Shown here: piece after piece, positions 1 to 5,522 of the stretch
How the letters are laid out: each line of letters starts with the position of its first letter
Numbering within the stretch: the first letter of the stretch is position 1
Origin: Clostridia bacterium
GTDB lineage: Bacteria > Bacillota > Clostridia > Oscillospirales > Acutalibacteraceae
Length of the DNA: 5,522 nt
NCBI GenBank assembly: GCA_900764115.1
Contig: CAAFMR010000156.1
Location: 1-5,522 of the forward strand
Direction: 5' to 3'
The notes under the pieces: generated by a model
Told to the model about the DNA's origin: nothing
The model's database searches: none
Seen by the model: the letters and a program-made list of their open reading frames with translations, nothing else
Made by a program: the position numbers and the translations under genes

Positions 1-738
1 GAAGAAAAAGCCGACCTGCCGCTGGAAAACCGCGACGGCGAGGCAAAAGACAATGCGGATGATTACGAGGACTTTTTCAATGAGAATTTCGGTGCCGAAC
101 TGCCCGACGACTGGGATTTCCGCTCCAGTGAGACGTGGCGTGTTGCGGCGGGGATTCTGGGGGTATTGCTGATCGTCGTGTGCGTTGTGCTGGCGGCAAC
201 TTTTCTCTATTCCATCTTTGTGGGGAACGTCGTCGGCACCGGTATGCGGGGCTGGTTCCTCCGCTATAGCCGGGGTGAAAACGCCTCCTTTGGGGAGTTG
301 TTCGCTTCTTTCCGCATTTATATGCCGGTGGTTGCCGCCAACTTCCTGCGGGGGCTCTATACCTTCCTGTCGTGGCTGCTGTTTTTCATCCCCGGCATCG
401 TGAAATCCTATGCCTACAGTATGACCGATTACATTATCTATGAGAATCCCAATCTGTCCGCCAATCAAGCCATCACCCTCAGCCGGGAGCTGACCCGGGG
501 GGCTAAGTGGGATCTGTTTGTGCTGGATCTGAGCTTCATCGGCTGGAATCTGCTCAGCGGTCTGACCTTTGGATTGCTGGGGATCCTGTACGTCAACCCC
601 TACTATTCCACGGCGCACGCCATGGTGTATGATAGTCTGAAGATGACCGCCATTCAGTCCGGACGGCTGACCTGGGCGGATTTCGGTCAGATGGCTCCGG
701 TGTATACGCAGCCGATGATGGGCGGGGAGAATGGCTGA
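1..738 (+). CDS. DUF975 family integral membrane protein (5'-truncated by window edge)
   Basis: The frame is open from base 1 to the TGA at 736-738, giving 245 visible residues; the true start lies upstream. The TTG at codon 56 falls inside a membrane segment and is not a start. Visible order: a strongly acidic hydrophilic stretch (residues 1-45), a hydrophobic segment (about 48-75), a G-x-x-x-W-F-L-R-Y-S-R-G region followed by S-F-G-E-L-F, a membrane segment leading into IPGIVKSYAYSM (130-141), an S-R-E-L-T-R-G-x-K-W stretch, and LDLSFIGW (175-182) followed by another membrane span and an N-P-Y motif. This motif order is diagnostic of the DUF975 family (Pfam PF06161), multi-pass membrane proteins of Bacillota with no established biochemical function. 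The acidic stretch probably links an unseen first membrane segment to the rest. It is followed without a gap by the AEC permease gene, so the two are likely co-transcribed. Family assignment is firm; function is unknown. Confidence 0.9.
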   Translation, partial: EEKADLPLENRDGEAKDNADDYEDFFNENFGAELPDDWDFRSSETWRVAAGILGVLLIVVCVVLAATFLYSIFVGNVVGTGMRGWFLRYSRGENASFGELFASFRIYMPVVAANFLRGLYTFLSWLLFFIPGIVKSYAYSMTDYIIYENPNLSANQAITLSRELTRGAKWDLFVLDLSFIGWNLLSGLTFGLLGILYVNPYYSTAHAMVYDSLKMTAIQSGRLTWADFGQMAPVYTQPMMGGENG

Positions 739-1684
739 CGTGTTACAGGATTTTTGGACGGTTGCGCAAAATGTGCTGACCTTATTTATACTTATTTTTG
801 CAGGGGTCTGCTGTCAACGGTTCCGGCTGCTCAACGAAGCGGCTGTCAAGTGCTGCGCCAACGTGGTGCTGTATATTGCCACCCCTTGCGTGGTGATTAA
901 ATCCTGCATCCGGGAATTCGACGTGGCGATGCTCCGGGGGTTTCTGATTGTGGCGGCGGCAGCGGTGGTGAACCACCTGCTGCTCATCGCCATCGCCCAT
1001 CTGCTGTTCCGGGATAAGGACGAGGGACGGCGGCGGGTGCTGCGGTTTGCTGCGGTGTTCTCCAACGCGGGATATATGGCGATCCCGCTCCAGCAGGCGG
1101 TGCTGGGGGATGAGGGCGTGTTTTACTGCGCCGCCTACATTATTGTATTCAATATTGTTATGTGGACCTATGGCGTGGTGGATATGAGCGGGGAGATCGG
1201 TGAGCTCTCCGGCAAAAAGCTGCTGCTCAATCCCGGGATATTGGGGGTGCTGCTGGGGTTGGTGGTGTTTCTGTTCCCCATCCCCGTGCCGGGGGTGCTG
1301 CAGGATGCGCTGGGACATATGGCGAATCTCAATACCCCCATCCCGATGCTGATTGTAGGCTATTATCTGGCGCAGACCGATTTGAAAGCGGCGGTGCGGG
1401 ATGGGCGCAGTTACCTGTGTCTGGCGGTGCGGCTGGTGCTGATGCCGCTGCTGGCGCTGGGTCTGCTGCTGCTGTGCGGCGTGCGGGGCACGGTGCTGGT
1501 GTCGCTGATGATCTGCATTAGCACCCCGGTGGCAACGGCGTGCACCATGTTCGCCACCCGGTATGACCGTAATCCCCTCCTGTCGGTGAATTTGGTGTCT
1601 TTATCGACGTTGTGTGCGGTGGTGACCATGCCGTTGGTGATTGCGCTGACCAGCCAGCTGAGCCAGCTGCCGCCCTTATTCTGA
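731..1684 (+). CDS. AEC family (auxin efflux carrier) permease
   Basis: A 317-residue, highly hydrophobic protein with about ten membrane segments, the usual length for the AEC/membrane transport protein family (PF03547). Family signatures are visible: FSNAGYMAIPL at residues 110-120, followed by a G-D-E-G-V-F-Y stretch; N-T-P-I-P-M-L-I-V-G at 201-210 in the second half; and S-T-P-V-A at 264-268, followed by Y-D-R-N and a late S-T-L. Bacterial members move small organic anions such as malate or other carboxylates across the inner membrane; the substrate here cannot be read from sequence. The ATG at 731 overlaps the preceding gene by 8 bases, but its purine-rich SD (GGGGAG, 724-729) lies only one base before it. 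An in-frame GTG at 740, ten bases from that SD, would give a more family-like N-terminus and one base of separation. The SGNH gene starts 21 bases downstream, consistent with one operon. Confidence 0.92.
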   Translation: MADVLQDFWTVAQNVLTLFILIFAGVCCQRFRLLNEAAVKCCANVVLYIATPCVVIKSCIREFDVAMLRGFLIVAAAAVVNHLLLIAIAHLLFRDKDEGRRRVLRFAAVFSNAGYMAIPLQQAVLGDEGVFYCAAYIIVFNIVMWTYGVVDMSGEIGELSGKKLLLNPGILGVLLGLVVFLFPIPVPGVLQDALGHMANLNTPIPMLIVGYYLAQTDLKAAVRDGRSYLCLAVRLVLMPLLALGLLLLCGVRGTVLVSLMICISTPVATACTMFATRYDRNPLLSVNLVSLSTLCAVVTMPLVIALTSQLSQLPPLF

Positions 1685-1691
1685 GACCGTT

Positions 1692-1698
1692 AAGGAGG
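1692..1698 (+). promoter_or_regulatory. Strong ribosome binding site for the SGNH hydrolase gene
   Basis: AAGGAGG, a perfect anti-Shine-Dalgarno match, lies 7 bases before the ATG at 1706 and fixes that start. It sits in the 21-base gap after the permease stop, where no terminator or promoter is seen. Confidence 0.85.
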
Positions 1699-1705
1699 AA
1701 AGACG

Positions 1706-2791
1706 ATGAATATTGCAGAGCTCGATTCCAATTTGCGTCTGGACACCTCTTTGACCGAGCCGGATATCGTCTGGACGGATGCGGCAACGGCGCCGGTGCG
1801 GCTGTATGGCGCGGCGCCGGAGTCGGACGGTGCTTACCGCCGTCTGCCGGCGGAGGTGGCGCGGCGGGTGAATCCCGGCGTGGCGTGGCTGTATCGGCAT
1901 ACGGCGGGGATTCGGCTGCGGTTTGCCACCGATTCGCCCTATCTGGCGCTGCAGGCAAAATGGGGGGATCAGGGGGGCGGATTGGAACAGATGTCCCATA
2001 TGGCGCTGTCCGGCTCGGCAGGCTTTGACCTCTACGCCGTGCGGAACGGACAGCAGCGGTTTGCTGGGGCGGCGTTGCCGCCGGTGAATGCGTCCGACGG
2101 CTTTGAATGGCTGTTCCGGCTGCCCGCCGGACAGCGGGAGTATATTCTGGATTTCCCCCTCTATAATGGGGTGGAGCGGCTGTATCTGGGGGTGAAGGCG
2201 GGCTGCCGTCTGGAGCCGGGGAAGGAGACCTATCGGGCGGTGCCGCCGGTGGTGTTTTATGGTTCCTCCATTACCCAGGGGGGCTGCGCCGCCCGCCCGG
2301 GGAACGCCTATGAGGCGCGCCTGTCCCGGCTGCTGAATGTGGATTTTGTCAACCTGGGCTTTTCCGGCAATGCCCGGGGCGAGACGGCGATGGCGGAGTA
2401 TATCGGAAAGCAGAAAATGAGCGCATTTGTCTGCGATTACGACCATAATGCGGTGTCGCCTGCGGCTCTGCGGGAGACCCACCATGCGTTTTATGAGACG
2501 GTGCGGCGGGCGCAGCCGACGGTGCCTTATGTGATGGTCAGCCGCCCCAACCGCACGGAGGATTGGGATACCCGGCAGCGGCTGGCGGTGATCGCCGAGA
2601 GTTATGCCGCCGGGATCGCTGCCGGGGATCAAAACCTGTATCTGGTGGCGGGCAACGGCTTTTTCCCCGGGGATACGGCGGATGACTGCACGGTGGACGG
2701 CTGCCATCCCACCGATCTGGGCTTTTACTTTATGGCGCAGGGGCTGGCGCCCTTGCTGGAAAGGCTGCTGGCGGCGGCAGAACTGGGTTGA
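1706..2791 (+). CDS. Two-domain SGNH/GDSL-type acylhydrolase (esterase)
   Basis: A 361-residue protein with no evident signal peptide. The N-terminal domain (about 30-170) is a beta-rich region carrying the GFDLY motif at 106-110, as in the GxDLY domain (PF14607). The C-terminal domain (about 178-355) matches the GDSL-like lipase/acylhydrolase type PF14606. All four SGNH blocks are present: block I G-S-S-I-T with nucleophile Ser188; block II L-G-F-S-G-N with oxyanion Gly221; block III D-Y-D-H-N-A with Asn248; block V D-G-C-H-P-T-D with Asp331 and His334. The family hydrolyses ester bonds, often acyl groups on carbohydrates, so carbohydrate O-deacylation is the likeliest activity; the substrate is unknown. 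It is preceded by a strong SD and lies in the same transcription direction as the permease before it and the GH20-like gene after it, consistent with glycan deacylation before glycosidic cleavage (inference). The lack of an export signal suggests cytoplasmic action on imported sugars. Confidence 0.92.
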   Translation: MNIAELDSNLRLDTSLTEPDIVWTDAATAPVRLYGAAPESDGAYRRLPAEVARRVNPGVAWLYRHTAGIRLRFATDSPYLALQAKWGDQGGGLEQMSHMALSGSAGFDLYAVRNGQQRFAGAALPPVNASDGFEWLFRLPAGQREYILDFPLYNGVERLYLGVKAGCRLEPGKETYRAVPPVVFYGSSITQGGCAARPGNAYEARLSRLLNVDFVNLGFSGNARGETAMAEYIGKQKMSAFVCDYDHNAVSPAALRETHHAFYETVRRAQPTVPYVMVSRPNRTEDWDTRQRLAVIAESYAAGIAAGDQNLYLVAGNGFFPGDTADDCTVDGCHPTDLGFYFMAQGLAPLLERLLAAAELG

Positions 2792-2840
2792 AAATTACAG
2801 AATGATATACGGCATAAACCAATTTGTGTAAATATTTTTT

Positions 2841-2858
2841 TCATAGCGTAGGCTATGA
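2841..2858. promoter_or_regulatory. Inverted repeat overlapping a -10-like element (possible operator/promoter)
   Basis: A perfect 7-base inverted repeat with a 4-base spacer (TCATAGC-GTAG-GCTATGA) sits just after a run of seven T (2835-2841) in the only AT-rich intergenic stretch of the + strand block. TATGAT at 2854-2859 overlaps its right arm and resembles a sigma-A -10 hexamer, but no convincing -35 lies 16-18 bases upstream. The position, 28 bases before the GH20-like start codon, would suit an operator that blocks a promoter. No T-run follows it, so it is unlikely to be a terminator. The promoter call is tentative. Confidence 0.35.
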
Positions 2859-2869
2859 TAGGCGCATGG

Positions 2870-2876
2870 AAAGGAG
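2870..2876 (+). promoter_or_regulatory. Ribosome binding site for the GH20-like gene
   Basis: AAAGGAG lies 10 bases before the ATG at 2887. This site selects that ATG over the upstream in-frame TTG at 2824 and ATG at 2866, both of which precede the SD and would add residues unlike the family. Confidence 0.75.
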
Positions 2877-2886
2877 CGTATTGCCT

Positions 2887-4497
2887 ATGAATTCTGCATT
2901 TACCCGGCTGGGAGCTATGTTTGATTGCTCCCGTAACGCTGTTCTGCGCCCGGAAACGGTGAAAAAGTGGATCGACGAGTTATCTGCGTTGGGCTACACC
3001 AGTCTGATGCTCTATATGGAGGACACCTATGAGGTGGAGGGGGAGCCCTTCTTTGGCTACCGGCGGGGGCGGTATACCCGGCAGGAGCTGCAGGAGATCG
3101 ACCGCTATGCAGCGGCGCACCATATGGAGGTGATCCCCTGCATCCAGACGCTGGCGCATCTGGCGACCTCGCTGCGCTGGGGTGAATACGCGCCTCATGT
3201 GGATACCGGCGATATTCTGCTGGTGGACGACGAGCGGGTGTATACCCTCATCGACCGGATGTTCCGGTCGTTGGCGGCGTCCTTTTCCGGACGGCTGGTG
3301 AATATCGGTATGGATGAAGCCCATATGCTGGGGCGGGGTAAATACTACGACCAGCACGGCGATGCGGACCGGTTTTCCATCCTGCTGCGCCATCTGAACC
3401 GGGTGGCGGCGATCGGCAGGCAGTACGGATTCACACTGCAAATGTGGTCGGATATGTTCTTCCGGCTGGCCAACGGTGGGGAATACTATGGCTAGGCGGG
3501 CGACCGGGCGGCGGAGGTGCGGGCGCAGATCCCCGATAATGTGGAGCTGGTCTATTGGGATTATTATTCCACCGACCGGGCGCATTACGATCAGATGAAC
3601 GCCGCCCATAAGCAGCTGCAGGAGAATTTCTGGTTTGCCGGCGGCGCGTGGAGCTGGACGGGCTTTGCCCCCCATAACGCATACAGCATCGATGCCACCC
3701 GGCAGGCCTTAGCCAGCTGCCGGGCGTATGGAGTACGGAATGTGTTTTTGACCCTCTGGGGGGACGACGGGGCGGAATGCTCCAAGTGGACGTTGCTGCC
3801 GACCCTGTATGCTGCTGCCCGGTTCGCTGCCGGGGAGGAGGATGAGGCGGCAATTGCCGCCGGCTTTGCGGCGCGCTATGGGATGCCGATGGCGGATATG
3901 CTGGCGCTGGATCTGCCGGATAGCTGCAACGGTGCCCCCGGACGGATCGTAGACGGGGATAAATATCTGCTGTTCAACGACCCGCTGGCGGGTCTGCTGG
4001 ATTTTTCGGTGAACGGCAGCGAGGGGGCGGGCTTTGCGGCGGCGGCACAGCGGCTGGAGCCCCACCGGGAGGATGCCCGGTTCGGGTATGTGTTTGATAC
4101 GCTGTATCAACTGTGCCGGGTGCTGGAATTAAAGGCGGATCTGGGCGTGCGTACCCATAAGGCGTATGTGGACGGCGATCGGACGGCGGTGGCGGCGCTG
4201 CTGCCGGACTATGACGAAACACTGGAGCGGCTGGAAGCTTTTTATGACGCGTTCCGCACCCAGTGGTATCGGGAGAATAAACCCCAGGGCTTTGAGATGC
4301 AGGATGCCCGGCTGGGCGGGCTGATGCTGCGGCTGAAAAATGCCCGGCGGCTGTTGGCGGCGTATGCGGACGGCGCCGTGGAGCGGCTGGAGGAGCTGGA
4401 GGAGCCGGTGCTGCCCCTGTTCGGAGCGGATAATGTGGGCAATGGGCTGTGCTTTAACAACTGGCGGCAGACCGTCACAGCCGGTGCTATGTTTTAA
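2887..4497 (+). pseudogene. GH20-type beta-N-acetylhexosaminidase-like gene interrupted by one in-frame TAG
   Basis: A 537-codon frame that is continuous apart from one TAG at codon 203. Before the stop come the family-like start with L-G-A-M-F-D-C-S-R-N-A, then M-L-Y-M-E-D-T-Y-E, a C-I-Q-T-L-A-H-L strand, the GH20 catalytic Asp-Glu pair (D143-E144 in G-M-D-E-A-H-M-L-G), and M-W-S-D-M-F-F-R-L-A. After it, in the same frame, come V-Y-W-D-Y-Y-S-T, W-S-W-T-G-F-A-P-H-N with likely sugar-stacking tryptophans, L-W-G-D-D-G-A-E-C-S-K, and a helical C-terminal region. GH20 enzymes remove terminal GlcNAc/GalNAc by substrate-assisted catalysis. No signal peptide is evident. As read, translation gives a 202-residue fragment with half a TIM barrel, so probably no activity. 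The downstream half has no good start of its own. Both halves keep normal codon use and family motifs, so the lesion is recent, a sequencing error, or read through. The frame ends with TAA just before a terminator. Confidence 0.85.
3493..3495 (+). other. In-frame amber (TAG) codon inside the GH20-like frame
   Basis: TAG follows codons for G-G-E-Y-Y-G and is followed without frame change by A-G-D-R-A-A-E-V and then clearly homologous sequence. It falls in a loop-like region between conserved blocks. Single transitions from CAG (Gln) or TGG (Trp), or a transversion from GAG (Glu), would produce it. Every other gene end visible in the window is TGA or TAA. Confidence 0.9.
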
Positions 4498-4501
4498 GTT
4501 G

Positions 4502-4541
4502 AGCGATCCCCTCGGTGGTATGACCGGGGGGATTGCTTTGT
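4502..4541 (+). terminator. Rho-independent terminator after the GH20-like gene
   Basis: Starting four bases after the TAA at 4495-4497, bases 4503-4516 pair with 4523-4536 (14 pairs, two of them G-T, GC-rich core) around a six-base loop, followed by a T-rich tail (TTTGTCT). It separates the GH20-like unit from spoIIID. Confidence 0.8.
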
Positions 4542-4545
4542 CTAG

Positions 4546-4574
4546 GTATAAATTCCTTTTCTTCCTCATATAGT
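4546..4574 (+). promoter_or_regulatory. Candidate sigma-E-type promoter for spoIIID
   Basis: GTATAAA (4546-4552) and CATATAGT (4567-4574) are separated by 14 bases. The latter resembles the sigma-E -10 consensus (CATACA-T), and the former resembles the AT-rich -35. Transcription would begin near 4581, about ten bases before the spoIIID SD. spoIIID is a known sigma-E regulon gene in Bacillus subtilis, which supports the reading; assignment from two short boxes remains tentative. Confidence 0.5.
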
Positions 4575-4590
4575 GTACAAAACGCAATAT

Positions 4591-4597
4591 GGGGTGA
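4591..4597 (+). promoter_or_regulatory. Ribosome binding site for spoIIID
   Basis: GGGGTGA pairs with the 3' end of 16S rRNA and lies 5 bases before the ATG at 4603. It favours this start over the GTG at 4573 and the ATG at 4597. Confidence 0.65.
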
Positions 4598-4602
4598 TGA
4601 GG

Positions 4603-4851
4603 ATGAAAGGGGTCGTAGAGGACCGCGCCGTCGAGCTGGGGGAGTACATACTGGAAAACCAGACTACTGTTCGCGCCGCTGCCAAGCAGTTTCATATAAG
4701 CAAAAGCACCGTACACAAGGATGTGTCGGAGCGGCTGCGGACGGTTAATCCGCAGCTATATGGAGCGGTGCGGCATGTGCTGGAGGTGAACAAGGCGCAG
4801 CGGCACATCCGGGGCGGGATGGCTACCCGCCGCAAATACAAGGGCGATTGA
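4603..4851 (+). CDS. spoIIID: Sporulation transcriptional regulator SpoIIID
   Basis: An 82-residue DNA-binding protein that aligns from its first Met, without gaps in the N-terminal part, with B. subtilis SpoIIID as I remember it. The helix-turn-helix spans about residues 22-45, with the near-invariant S-K-S-T-V-H-K-D at 33-40. The basic C-terminal segment R-H-I-R-G-G-M-A-T-R-R-K-Y-K (67-80) matches the second DNA-contacting region of the family. SpoIIID acts in the mother cell during endospore formation, activating and repressing sigma-E-dependent genes ahead of sigma-K. The protein is about ten residues shorter than the B. subtilis one because its C-terminal tail is reduced, as is common in Clostridia. 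Start 4603 is chosen from the SD at 4591-4597 and the alignment; the longer frame from 4573 adds ten residues not typical of the family. It sits alone between two hairpins, so it is probably transcribed by itself. Confidence 0.95.
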   Translation: MKGVVEDRAVELGEYILENQTTVRAAAKQFHISKSTVHKDVSERLRTVNPQLYGAVRHVLEVNKAQRHIRGGMATRRKYKGD

Positions 4852-4881
4852 ACGGCATATAACAGCGTCCATTTCATTGAA

Positions 4882-4914
4882 GCAGCCCCCGGTTTTGATA
4901 AAACCGGGGGCTGC
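4882..4914. terminator. Bidirectional terminator hairpin between spoIIID and the reverse transcriptase gene
   Basis: A perfect 15-bp stem (4882-4896 with 4900-4914) with a GAT loop lies between convergent genes, 30 bases after the spoIIID stop and 2 bases beyond the reverse transcriptase stop. The core is GC-rich with A-T pairs near the loop. Neither side has a long T-run, so it may terminate modestly or mainly protect 3' ends. Confidence 0.7.
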
Positions 4915-4916
4915 CG

Positions 4917-5522
4917 TTATGTGCTGCAGGAGGAAAGTCCGTCGGGTGCAGCTTGTAGCAACTGCTCTTGCGCCTGTCGAAACCATGCGTTATCCGGTTC
5001 AATGTGCAGCACATACTGCACCTGCCCCAGCAGCCGTCGCCAATAACGCGGAGGATCGGCGGCAAATGCGTCGTATCCGGCGTGGGCAGCGCTGTCGGCG
5101 ATGCCAAACCGCAGCGCATAATAGAGCTCCTGCCGCAGCCGCTGCTTATAGGCGCGGGGGACGGACAACTTCTCGTTAACCGTCAGTCCGGTGACGGTCT
5201 GCCGGTTGGCAGCGGAAATCAGGCGCGTCTTTTTCTCGTTGACCGTGAACCCCATATCCTCCAGCATGGTTTTCACCTTTGTATAGACAAAGTATAGAGG
5301 AAAATCGGCAGAAAAGGTCATATCGTCACAATAACGGGTATAGGCGATATCACGCCGCCGGCACCAATCGCCGATATACGTATCGAATCGCTCCATCACC
5401 CGATTGGACAGCGCCGGCGAGGTGGGCGCGCCCTGAGGCAGCACCCCCTTGCGGCAGCACAGCTCTGTCAGCATTACCCCCACCTGCCGGGGAAAATAGC
5501 GGGTATTGAAAGCAGCTGCATA
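4917..5522 (-). CDS. Retron-like reverse transcriptase, C-terminal part (N-terminus beyond window edge)
   Basis: On the - strand the frame runs from the window edge to TAA at 4919-4917, giving 201 visible residues. The GTG at 5483 is internal: in-frame residues continue upstream (Y-A-A-A-F-N-T-R-Y-F-P-R-Q). Reverse transcriptase blocks in order: L-P-Q-G-A-P-T-S-P-A-L-S-N (visible residues 28-40), the catalytic Y-T-R-Y-C-D-D-M-T-F-S with YCDD at 64-67 (bases 5333-5322), M-G-F-T-V-N-E-K-K-T-R, then R-Q-T-V-T-G-L-T-V-N-E with the VTG typical of retron-type enzymes at 110-112, and V-P-R-A-Y-K-Q-R-L-R-Q-E-L. It is an RNA-directed DNA polymerase; in retrons such enzymes make msDNA from an adjacent non-coding RNA and serve phage defence with an effector. 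The N-terminal half, with further fingers-region blocks and the first catalytic Asp, is not visible. It converges on spoIIID and is the last gene of its unit. A non-retron cellular reverse transcriptase of related sequence remains possible. Confidence 0.88.
   Translation of the reverse strand, partial: YAAAFNTRYFPRQVGVMLTELCCRKGVLPQGAPTSPALSNRVMERFDTYIGDWCRRRDIAYTRYCDDMTFSADFPLYFVYTKVKTMLEDMGFTVNEKKTRLISAANRQTVTGLTVNEKLSVPRAYKQRLRQELYYALRFGIADSAAHAGYDAFAADPPRYWRRLLGQVQYVLHIEPDNAWFRQAQEQLLQAAPDGLSSCST

Noticed and set aside
1676..2707. Long open frame on the - strand opposite the SGNH gene (343 codons)
   Set aside because: It is a high-GC shadow of a gene with clear catalytic motifs on the + strand; its translation is rich in Arg, His, Pro and Gln and shows no recognisable domain.
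2822..2841. Terminator after the SGNH gene (ATTT-GTGT-AAAT followed by T7)
   Set aside because: The stem is only four A-T pairs, too weak for intrinsic termination; the stretch is better read as AT-rich promoter-region DNA.
3493..3495. Pyrrolysine insertion at the TAG
   Set aside because: Pyrrolysine is known mainly from methylamine methyltransferases. A GH20-type enzyme is not such a protein, and no pyl genes are visible.
3517..4497. An independent second gene starting at GTG 3517 after the TAG
   Set aside because: The GTG has no SD at proper spacing, the sequence from 3496 on is already in frame with and homologous to the continuation of the GH20-like protein, and half a TIM barrel is not a known stand-alone gene.
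4573..4602. Extended N-terminus of SpoIIID from GTG 4573
   Set aside because: It overlaps the candidate promoter, lacks an SD, and adds residues absent from the family; ATG 4603 matches the known N-terminus.
4852..4916. A retron msr-msd non-coding RNA downstream of the reverse transcriptase
   Set aside because: The stretch is only 65 bases, has one simple hairpin, and lies at the 3' end of the gene, whereas retron RNAs usually lie 5' of the reverse transcriptase.
4877..5297. + strand frames opposite the reverse transcriptase
   Set aside because: They are shadows of the - strand gene with low-complexity Ala/Arg-rich translations, and one begins inside the terminator hairpin region.

Overview
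The window is GC-rich and looks like chromosome of a spore-forming Bacillota/Clostridia species, probably an Oscillospiraceae/Ruminococcaceae-type gut bacterium. Three things point there: a clear SpoIIID sporulation regulator, a DUF975 membrane protein of the kind common in Clostridia, and strong Shine-Dalgarno sites with heavy use of GGG and CGG codons. The lineage is inferred from gene content and composition, not from a marker search.

Region 1 (1-2791, + strand) reads as the end of an operon. It holds the 3' part of a DUF975 integral membrane protein, then an AEC (auxin efflux carrier family) permease that overlaps or abuts it, then, 21 bases on, a two-domain SGNH/GDSL esterase with an intact Ser/Gly/Asn/His catalytic set. 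Region 2 (2792-4541) starts with a short AT-rich intergenic stretch carrying a -10-like hexamer inside a 7-4-7 inverted repeat. A GH20-type beta-N-acetylhexosaminidase-like gene follows, split by one in-frame TAG at 3493-3495, and a rho-independent terminator closes the unit. An esterase, a glycosidase and a permease side by side suggest a small function in processing acylated amino-sugar glycans and exporting or importing organic anions. This is a guess from neighbourhood, and the glycosidase is probably inactive as read.

Region 3 (4542-4919) holds spoIIID with a plausible sigma-E-type promoter and a good ribosome binding site, then a perfect 15-bp hairpin. Region 4 (4917-5522, - strand) is the C-terminal 201 codons of a retron-like reverse transcriptase converging on spoIIID. 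Its 5' part, and any retron non-coding RNA, lie beyond the window.

The items most worth a second look are the single amber codon in the otherwise intact hexosaminidase frame and the identity of the truncated reverse transcriptase. I found no convincing new system within these 5.5 kb, and no tRNA, rRNA, CRISPR array or insertion sequence.
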